A stretch of DNA of 64,000 bases from JBBPYC01 sp038200275 (GCA_038200275.1 JBBPYC010000082.1:1-64000); one strand, 5' to 3'; counted from the stretch's first letter, positions 36,775 through 46,183 are shown. The notes: generated from the letters alone by a model not told the origin. Program-made: numbers and translations.

Positions 36775-36799
36775 GTCGTCGATCGCTTGCATCGACGAC
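36775..36799. terminator. Inverted repeat between convergent genes
   Basis: GTCGTCGAT, loop CGCTTGC, ATCGACGAC: a perfect 9-base stem between the dioxygenase stop and the phoR stop. No T-run follows on either strand, so terminator function is uncertain. Confidence 0.4.
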
Positions 36800-36820
36800 G
36801 CAACCCTTTGCTTTGATGAG

Positions 36821-38218
36821 TCACCAACTGGCCGCTGGCGCGGCAATTGGAGCCGCTGTGGTGCGTTCGTCACCTCCTCCGGGCCCGACGCGCACCCGCG
36901 CGGCCGGCAGCACCAGCGCAAAGCGCGAGCCCCGGCCCAGCGCGCTGTCGATGCGCAATTCGCCACCGTGCCGCTGCGCGACGTGCTTTGCAATCGCCAG
37001 ACCCAGGCCGGTGCCGCCGGTTTCGCGCGATCGACTGCGGTCGATTCGGTAGAACCGCTCGGACAGCCTCGGCAAATGCTCGGGTGCAATGCCTGCGCCG
37101 TAATCCCTAACCGACCACTCGTAGCCGCCGCCGGACATGGGTGCAAAACGCAACTCGATCGCCGCATTGCCCGGCGCCGTGTAGCGCACTGCGTTGTTCA
37201 CCAAGTTGACCAGGGCACTGCGCAATTCGGCCTCGGACCCCGCCACCTGCCAGCCATCGCCGGGGTCGAGTCGAATCGCATGCGGCGTGCCGTTCTCGCC
37301 AGCCAGCAGCTGCGCCAGCGCATGCGACTCCTGTTCAACTTCGCGCATCAGGGCGGCCACATCAAGCCAGTGGCCTGCGCTCGGCGGTGGGCTGCCCTCC
37401 AACCGGGATAGCGCCAGCAGATCGTTCACGAGCGCCTGCATGCGGTCGGTCTGCTGCGCCATCAGCTTCAGGTAGCGGGCCTGCTCTTCAGGCGCAAGCG
37501 CCACGGTTTGCAGGGTTTCCACAAAACCGGCGACAACGGTCAGCGGTGTGCGAATTTCGTGTGATACGTTGGCAACGAAGTCACGCCGCATGGCATCCGC
37601 CTGCTCCAGCGCGGTGATGTCACGTGCCAACAGAAGCTTGCGGCCGTCGCCGTACGGATGCACCTGGAGCGAGAGCCGGCTGGCACGCGGCGCAGCGCGG
37701 CGGCGGCTGTCGATTCCGACGTCGCGCCGGTAGTCTTGCCCAGCCAGATACTGCACGAAAGCCGGCGCGCGCACCAGGTTCGTGATGTGCGCGGCGAGGT
37801 CTCGCGTGGCATCAATGTCGAGCTGATTTGCCGCCGACTCGCTGCACCACTCGATCCGGTTATCGGCGTCAAGCAACACCACGCCGTTCGGCGACGCCTG
37901 AATTGCGGAGAGAAAGTCCTGCAGCCGCTGTTCACTTGCTCGCAGCTGCCGGTCCCGTTGGCGCAGCAGCCGCGCGGTGCGGTCGGCCATCTCTCCCCAA
38001 GCGCCGTGCATCCGCGGCGCCGGCGCCGGTGCGCCGGTGCGCAACCAGCGCAACACGCGGCGCGCGCGCACAAAGTCTAGGGCGAACCACAGTACGATGC
38101 CAGTCAGCAGGCCTGCCGTCGCACCCGACCACCCGCTGGCTCCGAAGGCCGACAGCAGCCAGCCGGACAGCGTGCCGGCCAACAGACAAGTCAAAAACAG
38201 GAAAATGCGAGTGCCCAT
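36821..38218 (-). CDS. phoR: Phosphate-regulon sensor histidine kinase
   Basis: A 465-residue membrane kinase. Two membrane segments (about residues 5-25 and 28-48), a PAS domain (QASPNGVVLLDADNRIEW), the phospho-acceptor box FVANVSHEIRTPLTVVAG and ATP-binding blocks (LVNNAVRYT, GTGLGLAIAKHVAQRHGG) occur in order. It phosphorylates PhoB under phosphate shortage and is held inactive by PhoU/PstSCAB. It is separated from phoB by a lipid kinase and a metallophosphoesterase gene. The C-terminus is longer than usual by about 25 low-complexity residues. Confidence 0.93.
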   Translation of the reverse strand: MGTRIFLFLTCLLAGTLSGWLLSAFGASGWSGATAGLLTGIVLWFALDFVRARRVLRWLRTGAPAPAPRMHGAWGEMADRTARLLRQRDRQLRASEQRLQDFLSAIQASPNGVVLLDADNRIEWCSESAANQLDIDATRDLAAHITNLVRAPAFVQYLAGQDYRRDVGIDSRRRAAPRASRLSLQVHPYGDGRKLLLARDITALEQADAMRRDFVANVSHEIRTPLTVVAGFVETLQTVALAPEEQARYLKLMAQQTDRMQALVNDLLALSRLEGSPPPSAGHWLDVAALMREVEQESHALAQLLAGENGTPHAIRLDPGDGWQVAGSEAELRSALVNLVNNAVRYTAPGNAAIELRFAPMSGGGYEWSVRDYGAGIAPEHLPRLSERFYRIDRSRSRETGGTGLGLAIAKHVAQRHGGELRIDSALGRGSRFALVLPAARVRVGPGGGDERTTAAPIAAPAASW

Positions 38219-38322
38219 TTTCGAGGTTCGGCAAGGACGGTGAGAACCGCGTTCAACCCTGGACGCACATCAGCGACCAAAGACCAACGTCCAGCAACGG
38301 ACGACTGCACTTCTGCTTCACC

Positions 38323-39129
38323 TCACCGGCTCGATGCGCCCGGGTTCACATCGGTGCTGCTGATTCGCGCGAACGCTTTGGCGTTCCCTGAGTAATCCCA
38401 GCGCTCGATCATGCAATGGTTCTTGCGATGGGCCGAAGCGCCCCAGCGCAGCAGGTTCACCGAATTCGGGATGCCGCCGCGCACGCGCGACGACAACGCC
38501 GTACCAGCCTGTACCGCCCAGATCGGACGTGCAAGACCAGGCAGCTCGATCACGTACGGCAGATGGATATGCCCGCCCAACACGAGGTCGCAGCCGGCCT
38601 TGGCCCACGCCTCGAGCGCTCGGTCACAGTTGTGCAGCCGGTCATGGGCGTCTTTCGCTTGCTGCACCGCCATTGGCTGATGCACCACCACAATGCGCAG
38701 TTGTTCGGGCACCGCCTGCTGCAGCCGCGCTGCGACGCGGTCGATCTGCTCCGTCGAGACCTCGCCGTCTTTGTGCCGCCAGCGGCGCGTGGTCTTGACA
38801 CCAATCACCAGAAAATCGGGGGATGCATGCACCGGTTCCAGCATGTCGCCGAACACCGCACGAAAGTGCGCATAGGGCCGGACCAGCCGTGTGAACAGGT
38901 CGTAGAGCGGAATGTCGTGGTTGCCGGGAATCGCCAGCACCGGCACACCCAGTCGATCCAGCGCCGCCTTGGCCGCCTGGAATTGCGCCGGCCGCGCGCG
39001 CTGCGTAACGTCGCCGGACAGCACCACCAGCTCAGGCTGCTGTTGCACAGCCAACGCCACCAGTGCGTCCACCACTGGCGGCTGCTCGGTGCCGAAATGG
39101 GTATCGGAGATTTGCAGAAGCAACGGCAT
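38323..39129 (-). CDS. Calcineurin-like metallophosphoesterase
   Basis: A 268-residue binuclear-metal phosphoesterase. All metal motifs are present: ISDTHFG, LSGDVTQ, IPGNHDIP, VVHQPM and LGGHIHLPY. No signal peptide. The closest everyday annotations are CpdA-like (cAMP phosphodiesterase), but LpxH- and PlcP-type lipid phosphoesterases share the same motifs. It sits 19 bases downstream of the diacylglycerol-kinase-type gene and upstream of phoR, within the minus-strand pho block. The context hints at a phosphate-stress role such as phospholipid breakdown; that is inference, since substrate-specific residues cannot be read from motifs alone. Confidence 0.85.
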   Translation of the reverse strand: MPLLLQISDTHFGTEQPPVVDALVALAVQQQPELVVLSGDVTQRARPAQFQAAKAALDRLGVPVLAIPGNHDIPLYDLFTRLVRPYAHFRAVFGDMLEPVHASPDFLVIGVKTTRRWRHKDGEVSTEQIDRVAARLQQAVPEQLRIVVVHQPMAVQQAKDAHDRLHNCDRALEAWAKAGCDLVLGGHIHLPYVIELPGLARPIWAVQAGTALSSRVRGGIPNSVNLLRWGASAHRKNHCMIERWDYSGNAKAFARISSTDVNPGASSR

Positions 39130-39148
39130 CGTAGGTGTGCGCCTGGCG

Positions 39149-40162
39149 TCAGGCGACCGGCGGTGCAGCCATGTCGTCGGTGGGCTTGATCAGGTAGAGC
39201 GGGTGCTCAGCCACGCGGAACTCGATCGGCTGATCGACCAACCGCACCTCGCCGTCGTAGGCGAGCTTGATCTGGCGCTTTTGGCCTTTCTGGCGCAGCC
39301 GGCGACGTTGCTCGACGCGCATGCGCTGAAAGCTGAAGCTCTCCACCGTCTCCATGTCGCCGAGCGTGCCCATCGCACCGCGCAGCAGCAGCCACAAAAG
39401 CGACCTTGTGGATGTCTCGCGCGCCATCACGGCGGCCAGCCGGTGGTGCTCCACGGCTTCGGCCGGCTGCGGCAACCCAACGCGTTCGAGCTGCAGCCGG
39501 TTGTTGCCGATGAACAGCGTCGGCGTTGACACGTCGCGCATCCGATCGTCGAGTTCGATGCGCAATTTAAGCCGGCGGTGCTTGCTCAAGATGGTGCCGA
39601 TGCTCGACAGGATCGCCACCAGCCGGTGTCGCCCGAACCGCCGCTTCCAGGCCTCACGGTCCTCGAACATCTCCGGATACAGGCCGACACTTGCATTCAC
39701 CAAAAACAGCTGATCGTTGGCATAGCCGACTTGCACCGGCTGCGGGACCGACTGCAGCAGCAATGCCATCGCTTCTTCGGCATCAAGCGGGATGCGGTGC
39801 ATGCGGCCGAAATAGTTGAACGTGCCCTGCGGCACGAAGCCCATCGCGCAACCGGCCTGATGCGCGGCTTGTGCAACCGTGTTGATGGTGCCGTCGCCGC
39901 CGACGCCAATCAACGCGGCGTTCTGGGCGCGCGCGCGCCCGGCTGCTTCGACGGCCACCCTGGCCAGCTGCTGCGGCTCAGCGGCCAGGTATTCGCAGCC
40001 GCGACCATCGGCGCTCAACGCGGCTTCGACCGTGGCACGCGTCTGCGCTGGATCGTTGTGGCCGGACTTGGTGTTGGCAACCACAAGCCAGGGAACCGCC
40101 CGGTCAAGCACCGGCGGCTTGGGGGGCATATGCGGACTGGCGGAAGGCGTGTTGGCAGGCAT
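39149..40162 (-). CDS. Diacylglycerol-kinase-family lipid kinase
   Basis: A 337-residue soluble kinase of the DAGK catalytic (YegS/DgkB) family. The nucleotide motif is GVGGDGTINTVAQ near residue 88 and the family block PQGTFNYFGR follows. The C-terminal beta-sandwich ends in YDGEVRLVDQPIEF. Substrates are lipids (diacylglycerol or sphingoid/phosphatidylglycerol), giving for example phosphatidate. The ATG is at 40162, about 140 bases after the phoB stop, and the gene is followed at 19 bases by the phosphoesterase gene. The position inside the pho cluster is notable. Confidence 0.86.
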   Translation of the reverse strand: MPANTPSASPHMPPKPPVLDRAVPWLVVANTKSGHNDPAQTRATVEAALSADGRGCEYLAAEPQQLARVAVEAAGRARAQNAALIGVGGDGTINTVAQAAHQAGCAMGFVPQGTFNYFGRMHRIPLDAEEAMALLLQSVPQPVQVGYANDQLFLVNASVGLYPEMFEDREAWKRRFGRHRLVAILSSIGTILSKHRRLKLRIELDDRMRDVSTPTLFIGNNRLQLERVGLPQPAEAVEHHRLAAVMARETSTRSLLWLLLRGAMGTLGDMETVESFSFQRMRVEQRRRLRQKGQKRQIKLAYDGEVRLVDQPIEFRVAEHPLYLIKPTDDMAAPPVA

Positions 40163-40302
40163 GGGTGGGGACCGGAGTCGGCCTCGGCGATTCTATGTGC
40201 CGCCTGGATGCTGCAGCGCTGTGGCCGCCTCCACGCGCGGCGCAGAAACTGCCTGGGATGTCACCATCACAAGCGGGTGCGCGCTTGTCGTATTGGCAGA
40301 CC

Positions 40303-41016
40303 CTAAGGTGCAGTCGCGCGGGTCGGCTCGGTGCGGGCGGTCAGGCGATAGCCCGCACCGCGAACCGTCTCAATCATTGCGCCAGCTGCGCCCAGCGCTT
40401 CACGCAAGCGCTTCACATGCACGTCGACCGTGCGCTCCTCGATCATCACATGATCGCCCCAGACCCGGTCGAGCAGTTGGCTTCGGCTGTGCACACGCTC
40501 TGCATTGCGCATGAGGTGATGCAGCAGCTTGAACTCGGTCGGCCCGAGCTTGATGGGTTCGCCCGCATGGCTCACCCGGTGGGTATCGGCATCCAATCGC
40601 AACGCGCCGACTTCCGCCCTGCCGCCCGCGTGCTCGGGTGCGCGCCGGCGCAGCACCGCGCGCAGCCGTGCGATCAGCTCACGCGTGGAAAACGGCTTGG
40701 AGAGGTAATCGTCGCAACCTGCATCGAGCCCCGCCACGCGGTCCGGCTCGTCGCCGCGCGCCGTCAGCATGATAATCGGCACCGCCTTGCTGCGCTCCGT
40801 TGCTCGCCAGCGCCTGGCCAACGACAGGCCGTTCTCTCCCGGCAGCATCCAGTCAAGCAGGATTGCATCGGGCAGCACCGCATCCATCTCCCGCTGCGCC
40901 GCCACACCGTCTGCCGCCCAGATCGGTGCAAAGCCGTTGTGCCGCAAGTTGACCGCAATCAGCTCGGCGATCGATGGCTCGTCTTCGACGATCAGAACGG
41001 TGGGCAAAGACCTCAT
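40303..41016 (-). CDS. phoB: Phosphate-regulon response regulator
   Basis: A 237-residue OmpR-type regulator. The receiver domain carries the phospho-acceptor aspartate in AILLDWMLPG and the lysine in YLSKPFS; the winged-helix domain ends in RTVDVHVKRLREAL and GAGYRL. It binds Pho boxes such as the one before pstS (45926). A dispersed repeat separates it from phoU upstream. It probably belongs to the pst-pho transcription unit but may also have its own promoter. Confidence 0.95.
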   Translation of the reverse strand: MRSLPTVLIVEDEPSIAELIAVNLRHNGFAPIWAADGVAAQREMDAVLPDAILLDWMLPGENGLSLARRWRATERSKAVPIIMLTARGDEPDRVAGLDAGCDDYLSKPFSTRELIARLRAVLRRRAPEHAGGRAEVGALRLDADTHRVSHAGEPIKLGPTEFKLLHHLMRNAERVHSRSQLLDRVWGDHVMIEERTVDVHVKRLREALGAAGAMIETVRGAGYRLTARTEPTRATAP

Positions 41017-41091
41017 GTCAGCTGCCCACAGCGCAAGTGCCGGATACGACCGACAAAACAGGCCCGACCCGATACTGCAGGCGCTGTGAAA

Positions 41092-41169
41092 TGGCTGAGG
41101 CCAGGCCGCAGGCGCCCCCCTCGGTGGGGGTAGGCGAAAGCCGAGCGCAACGAGCGAAGCCTGGGGGAG
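41092..41169 (+). repeat. Dispersed GC-rich intergenic repeat, copy C (short)
   Basis: GGCTGAGGCCAGGCCGCAGG, then CGCCCCCCTCGGTGGGGGTAG and GCGAAGCCTGGGGG; lacks the TTCATTCCAGC left part. It lies between phoB and phoU. Confidence 0.75.
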
Positions 41170-41181
41170 CGCTCAAGCCCT

Positions 41182-41883
41182 TCATCTGATGGTGGACTCG
41201 ATGTGATCCATCGTCCTATGCCGCACGTCGGCGCCCTTCACGATGTAGATGATGGACTCGGCGATGTTCTTCGCATGGTCGCCGATCCGCTCGATCGCCT
41301 TGGCCAGGAACAGCAGGTCCAGGCTCGGCGAGATGGTGCGCGGGTCCTCCATCATGTAGGTCACGAGCAGTCGCACGAAGCCAGAGAACTCCTTGTCGAT
41401 CAGGTCATCCTCTTTCAAGATGCTTACGGCCGCCGTGGTGTCAAGGCGCGCGAACGCATCGAGTGCCTTGCGCAGCAGGGCAGAAGCGAGTTCGCCGGCC
41501 ACTTTCAAGTCCGACGTGGGCAACGAACGCGCGGCGCCACTTTGAATGATCGAGTGCACCATGCGCGCAATCTTCGCGGCCTCGTCGCCCACGCGCTCGA
41601 GGTTCGCAGTGATCTTCAGGATGGCGATCAGCAGCCGCAGGTCCCGCGCCGTCGGCTGCCGACGCGCAATGATCGAAGACAGCTCTCGGTCGATGTCGAC
41701 CTCCATCGCATTCACGCGAATCTCGGTCTCGGTCACTTCGTCGGCAACTTCGGTGCTGAACTGGGACAGCGCGTAGATTGCCTGCCGCATCTGCAGTTCA
41801 ACCAAGCCGCCGAGCTCGAGCACGCGGCTCGACACGCTGTTCAGGTCGCTATCGAACTGGGTGGATAAATGTTTGTCTGCCAT
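41182..41883 (-). CDS. phoU: Phosphate-signalling protein PhoU
   Basis: A 233-residue protein of two three-helix bundles that links PstB to PhoR. Typical stretches are MADKHLSTQFDSDLNSVSSR at the start, and the duplicated metal-binding E/DxxxD motifs (DEVTETEIRVNAMEVDID; IGDHAKNIAESIIYI). It starts 11 bases after pstB, with GGAGACCTCCC before the ATG. Confidence 0.95.
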   Translation of the reverse strand: MADKHLSTQFDSDLNSVSSRVLELGGLVELQMRQAIYALSQFSTEVADEVTETEIRVNAMEVDIDRELSSIIARRQPTARDLRLLIAILKITANLERVGDEAAKIARMVHSIIQSGAARSLPTSDLKVAGELASALLRKALDAFARLDTTAAVSILKEDDLIDKEFSGFVRLLVTYMMEDPRTISPSLDLLFLAKAIERIGDHAKNIAESIIYIVKGADVRHRTMDHIESTIR

Positions 41884-41894
41884 GGGAGGTCTCC

Positions 41895-42734
41895 TCAGCC
41901 GAACCGGCCGGTAATGTAGTCCTCGGTCTCTTTTCTGATGGGCTTGAAAAACAGCTGCTCGGTCGGGCCGAATTCGATCAGGTCACCCAGATACATGTAG
42001 GCGGTGAAGTCACTGACCCGTGCGGCCTGTTGCATGTTGTGCGTAACGATCACCACCGTGTAATCGCTTTTCAGCTCGGTGATCAGCTCCTCGATTTTCG
42101 CGGTGGAGATCGGATCGAGCGCCGAGCACGGCTCGTCCAGCAGCAGCACTTCGGGCTTGATCGCGATACCGCGTGCAATGCACAGCCGTTGTTGCTGGCC
42201 ACCAGACAGGCTCGAGCCGCTTTGCTTCAACTTGTCTTTCGCTTCGGTCCAGAGCGCGGCTTTGTTCAGCGCCCATTCGACCCGTTCGTCCATGTCGGCT
42301 GCGCTCAGGTTTTCGAACAGGCGCACGCCGAACGCGATGTTGTCGTAGATCGACATCGGAAACGGCGTGGGTTTCTGAAACACCATGCCAACCTTGGCGC
42401 GGATCAATGCGACGTCCTGCTTGGAGGTCAGCAAGTTCTCACCGTCAAGTTCAATCTCACCCGTGGCCCGCTGCTCTGGATACAGCTCGAACATGCGGTT
42501 GAACGTGCGCAGCAAAGTCGACTTGCCACAGCCGGACGGCCCGATGAACGCGGTGACTTTGTGCTGCGGGATCTCCAGATTGATGTTCTTCAGCGCGTGG
42601 AACTTGCCGTAATAGAAGTTCAGGTTGCGCACCGAGATTTTTGCGGGCGCCGATGCGGCAGCCGCTGCGGCACTTGCATAAGAGGGCGGCATCATGGGCC
42701 GCGTGGTCTGGGGATGGGTGGCGGTGGCGGACAT
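41895..42734 (-). CDS. pstB: Phosphate ABC transporter ATP-binding protein
   Basis: A 279-residue ATPase. Walker A is GPSGCGKSTLLR, the signature is LSGGQQQRLCIARG and Walker B is VLLLDEPCSALDP. The start ATG at 42734 (MSATATHPQ) is preferred over a longer frame that overlaps pstA. The first 35 residues are an alanine-rich lead not conserved in the family. It energises PstAC. Confidence 0.95.
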   Translation of the reverse strand: MSATATHPQTTRPMMPPSYASAAAAAASAPAKISVRNLNFYYGKFHALKNINLEIPQHKVTAFIGPSGCGKSTLLRTFNRMFELYPEQRATGEIELDGENLLTSKQDVALIRAKVGMVFQKPTPFPMSIYDNIAFGVRLFENLSAADMDERVEWALNKAALWTEAKDKLKQSGSSLSGGQQQRLCIARGIAIKPEVLLLDEPCSALDPISTAKIEELITELKSDYTVVIVTHNMQQAARVSDFTAYMYLGDLIEFGPTEQLFFKPIRKETEDYITGRFG

Positions 42735-42765
42735 GCGTGCGTTCGCTTCTTGTGGTGTCAAAGGA

Positions 42766-43665
42766 TCAAAATTTGCTGCGCGTGAGCACGCGAGCAAGGA
42801 CATTCAAGGCCAGCACCGCCAGCGTGATCAGGAAAACGCCCGCCCAGGCCAGCTCCTGCCAGTTCTGGTAAGGACTCATCGCGAACTTGAAGATGGTGAC
42901 CGGCAGGCTGGCCATCGGCTCCGTCACATCGGCCGTGAAGAACTGGTTCGACAGCGCGGTGAACAACAGCGGCGCCGTCTCGCCCGCGATGCGCGCCACC
43001 GCCAGCAGCACGCCGGTGACCACACCCGCACGCGCAGCCCGGAGTGTGATGTCGAGGATGACTTTCCACTTCGGCGCGCCCAGTGCGTAGGCCGCTTCGC
43101 GCAGGCCCGACGGCACCAGTTGCAGCATGTTCTCGGTGGTGCGGACCACGACCGGAATCACGATCAGCGCCAGCGCCAGCGCGCCGGCCAGCCCAGAGAA
43201 CGATTTGAAGTACGCCACCACCACCGCATAGACGAACAGGCCGATCACGATGGAAGGTGCCGACAGCAGGATATCGTTGACGAATCGGGTGATCGAGGCA
43301 AGCCAGCCCTGCGGGTCGTACTCAGCCAGATAGATACCGGCCATGATGCCGATTGGCGTGCCGACAAAAGTCGCCAGCAACACCATCACAAGCGAGCCGA
43401 ACATGGCATTCGCAAGACCGCCTGCTTCATTGGGCGGCGGCGTGCTTTCCGTGAACACCTGCAACGCAATCCCGCCGACACCCAGCTTCAACGTGGCCCA
43501 CAAGATCCAGATCAGCCAGAACACGCCGAATGCCATCGCAGCCAGCGAAAACGCCAGCGCGACCACGTTGGTGCGCTTGCGAGAGGTGTACTTGGCAGTG
43601 CGGGTGCGCTGCAACGCTTGCGCTTCCGCCGTCGTCAACTCGGGCGGGCACATGCTTTGGCTCAT
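42766..43665 (-). CDS. pstA: Phosphate ABC transporter permease
   Basis: A 299-residue membrane protein with six hydrophobic segments. The cytoplasmic EAA loop is REAAYALGAPKWKVILDITL. It starts with ATG overlapping the pstC stop (ATGA), so the two are coupled. Family N-terminal motifs and the conserved RFVNDILLSAPSIVIGLF are intact. Confidence 0.95.
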   Translation of the reverse strand: MSQSMCPPELTTAEAQALQRTRTAKYTSRKRTNVVALAFSLAAMAFGVFWLIWILWATLKLGVGGIALQVFTESTPPPNEAGGLANAMFGSLVMVLLATFVGTPIGIMAGIYLAEYDPQGWLASITRFVNDILLSAPSIVIGLFVYAVVVAYFKSFSGLAGALALALIVIPVVVRTTENMLQLVPSGLREAAYALGAPKWKVILDITLRAARAGVVTGVLLAVARIAGETAPLLFTALSNQFFTADVTEPMASLPVTIFKFAMSPYQNWQELAWAGVFLITLAVLALNVLARVLTRSKF

Positions 43666-44756
43666 GACTTGCCCCCTTCGCTCTTTTTCATCTGCGCGAG
43701 CAGCAATTTCGACAACGCAAGCACCACGAACGTGATGAAAAACAGCACCAGACCAAGGTACATCAACGCCGCCTGGTGAAGGCCCGCGCCGGCTTCAGCG
43801 AACTCGTTGGCCAGCACCGAGGTGATGCTGTTGGCGGGTTCGAACAAGGACAACGAATTGAGCTGGTTCGTGTTGCCGATCAAAAACGTGACGGCCATCG
43901 TCTCACCCAGTGCGCGGCCCAGTCCGAGCATGATGCCGCCGACGACGCCCGACTTGGTGTAGGGCAGCACCACCTTGGAGACAACTTCCCAGGTGGTCGA
44001 TCCCAACCCATAGGCCGATTCCTTCAGCAGCGGCGGTGTCACTTCAAACACGTCGCGCATCACGGCTGCGATGAACGGGATGATCATGATCGCGAGGATG
44101 ATGCCGGCCGACAGGATGCCGATGCCCACCGGCGGGCCCGACACCAATGCGCTCAGGTATGGCACGCCGTCAAACAGTTTTTGCAGCGGCTGCTGCACCC
44201 AACTGCTCAGGATCGGCCCGAACACCAGCAGACCCCACATGCCGTAGACGATGGACGGCACCGCGGCCAGCAGTTCGATCGCCGTGCCCAGGGGCCGCTT
44301 CAACCAGCCCGGCGACATCTCGGTCAAAAACAGCGCAATGCCGAAGCTGACCGGCACCGCAATGATCAGCGCGATCACCGACGTTGCAATCGTGCCGTAG
44401 ATCATCACCAGGCCGCCGTATTCGTCGGCCACCGGGTCCCAGGTGCTGCTGGTTAGAAAGCCTAGGCCGAACTGCGAGATTGCGGGCCAGGCGCCCTGAA
44501 ACAGCGACAGCAGGATGCCGACCAGCAACGCCAGCGTCAGGATCGCGGCGCCCTTCGCAGCGAGCCCGAACAGCCAGTCGGTCTTGGCACCGGTGCGCGG
44601 GCGTTTGCCGGGCGGTGGGCTCATGGTTGCACGGTTTCGGCCCAGGTCCAGCGCGAGCTCCCGCGCGTCGCCAGGCGTCAGTACAGTGGACAAGGGCTGC
44701 TCCGTGCTTGAAGTGGAGGAATCAGACGTGGCGACGGAGAGCGGGGCGCTGCGCAT
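43662..44756 (-). CDS. pstC: Phosphate ABC transporter permease
   Basis: A 364-residue membrane protein. The EAA loop is KESAYGLGSTTWEVVSKVVL; GRALGETMAVTFLIGN is the family block. About 60 residues precede the first membrane segment, and an internal ATG at 44624 is closer to the usual PstC start; neither has a good ribosome site, so the N-terminus is uncertain. It overlaps pstA. Confidence 0.93.
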   Translation of the reverse strand: MRSAPLSVATSDSSTSSTEQPLSTVLTPGDARELALDLGRNRATMSPPPGKRPRTGAKTDWLFGLAAKGAAILTLALLVGILLSLFQGAWPAISQFGLGFLTSSTWDPVADEYGGLVMIYGTIATSVIALIIAVPVSFGIALFLTEMSPGWLKRPLGTAIELLAAVPSIVYGMWGLLVFGPILSSWVQQPLQKLFDGVPYLSALVSGPPVGIGILSAGIILAIMIIPFIAAVMRDVFEVTPPLLKESAYGLGSTTWEVVSKVVLPYTKSGVVGGIMLGLGRALGETMAVTFLIGNTNQLNSLSLFEPANSITSVLANEFAEAGAGLHQAALMYLGLVLFFITFVVLALSKLLLAQMKKSEGGKS

Positions 44757-44807
44757 CGCGTGATGCTAGCGCCGCACACGGCGCCAACCGAAGATCGGCA
44801 TCGCGCG

Positions 44808-45860
44808 TTACTTTGCCGACATCGGCAAGGCCTTGCCGTCTGCGGTCTTGATCGCGCTCCAGGCCTCGTGGATCGAGCTCTTCACCGAGTCGGGCATCGG
44901 CACGAAGTCAAGATCATCGGCATACTTGTCGCCGTTTTTGTAGGCCCAGTCGAAAAACTGCAACGCAGCGGCTGCTTTCTCGGGGTTCTCCTGTTTCGTG
45001 TGCATCAGGATGAACGTCGCGCCGGTGATTGGCCACGCACCGTCACCCGTCTCGTTGGTCAGCACTTGGTAGAACGTCCTGAACCAATCGGCGCCAGCCG
45101 CGGCGGCCTTGAACGCTTGGTCGTTCGGCGAAACGAACTTGCCGGAAGCGTTCTTCATCTGCGCATAGGTCATCTTGTTTTGCTTGACGTAGGCGTATTC
45201 GACATAGCCGATCGAGTTCGGCAGCCGGCTCACGAACGTGGCCACGCCTTCGTTGCCTTTGCCGCCTGCGCCGGTCGGCCAGTTCACCGCGGTGCCTTCG
45301 CCGACCTTGGTCTTCCAGTCCGGATTGGCTTTGCTCAGATAATTTGTGAACAGGAAGGTGGTGCCCGAACCATCCGCTCGGCGCACCGCCGAGATCGTCG
45401 CATCTGGCAACTTGACACCGCTGTTGAGCGCGGTGATCGCCGGATCATTCCACTTGGTGATCTTGCCGAGATAGATGTCGCCGAGCACTTGGCCGTCGAG
45501 CTTCAGCTCGCCGGGTTTGACGCCTTCGATGTGGACGACCGGGATCACACCGCCGATCACGGTCGGAAATTGCATCAGGCCTTTTTCCTGCAAGGCTTCA
45601 TCGGTCAGCGGCATGTCGGATGCGCCAAAGTCCACCGTCTTCGCATCGATCTGCTTGATACCGGCACTGGACCCGACAGACTGGTAGTTGACCCGCGCGC
45701 TGGTTGCCTTGTTGTATTCGGACGCCCATTTCGCATAGAGCGGCGCGGGAAAGCTGGCGCCGGCGCCGGTCACATTTTCAGCGGCGGTGGCGGTGCCCGT
45801 GATGGCAAACAGCGCAGCCGACGACATCAGGAGACGCGCTTTGGCGGTGATTGGATTCAT
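44808..45860 (-). CDS. pstS: Periplasmic phosphate-binding protein
   Basis: A 350-residue protein with a Sec signal peptide (ARLLMSSAALFAITGTATAAE). Phosphate-binding segments ENVTGAGASFPAPLYAKW, VGSSAGIKQID and RADGSGTTFLFTNYL are typical. GGAGCTC is upstream of the ATG. It is the first gene of the pst-pho block and carries a Pho box about 65 bases upstream. Confidence 0.96.
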   Translation of the reverse strand: MNPITAKARLLMSSAALFAITGTATAAENVTGAGASFPAPLYAKWASEYNKATSARVNYQSVGSSAGIKQIDAKTVDFGASDMPLTDEALQEKGLMQFPTVIGGVIPVVHIEGVKPGELKLDGQVLGDIYLGKITKWNDPAITALNSGVKLPDATISAVRRADGSGTTFLFTNYLSKANPDWKTKVGEGTAVNWPTGAGGKGNEGVATFVSRLPNSIGYVEYAYVKQNKMTYAQMKNASGKFVSPNDQAFKAAAAGADWFRTFYQVLTNETGDGAWPITGATFILMHTKQENPEKAAAALQFFDWAYKNGDKYADDLDFVPMPDSVKSSIHEAWSAIKTADGKALPMSAK

Positions 45861-45909
45861 TGGATGAGCTCCTGAAAAATTGGCGTGAATGAGCGAGTGC
45901 TTCGCGTTG

Positions 45910-45943
45910 ACTTTAGGTGGCGAACATGACAGTTCGATGACGA
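45910..45943 (-). promoter_or_regulatory. Pho box and -10 element of the pstS promoter
   Basis: On the minus strand TCGTCAT-CGAA-CTGTCAT (45943-45926), two seven-base repeats near the CTGTCAT consensus with a 4-base gap, then 10 bases later TAAAGT (45915-45910). This is the layout of PhoB-activated promoters, where the Pho box replaces the -35. The rest of the 323-base gap between pstS and ppx shows no other feature. Confidence 0.8.
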
Positions 45944-46183
45944 TTGACGCGCGGCAGCCATTGTGTCCCGCCTTTGACCAGCTCGAAGTACAGCACGGTC
46001 ACCAATAGAAATGCGGGGCATCGACGCCGACATGCATGACCATGTGCGGATGGCGAGCGAAGCTCTAAACTCGCGGCGAGGGCCGCCCGGCGGCACTTGC
46101 TAGCTGCGCTGCTCCAGCGTCACGGCCGCCGACCACGATTTCAGCGACCGACGCCATCCATTCCCTCCCCTCCCCCAAACAGC

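Noticed and set aside
41010..41035. CTGACATGAG upstream of phoB as a possible Pho box
   Set aside because: Only a partial single half-site, no second repeat at the proper spacing.
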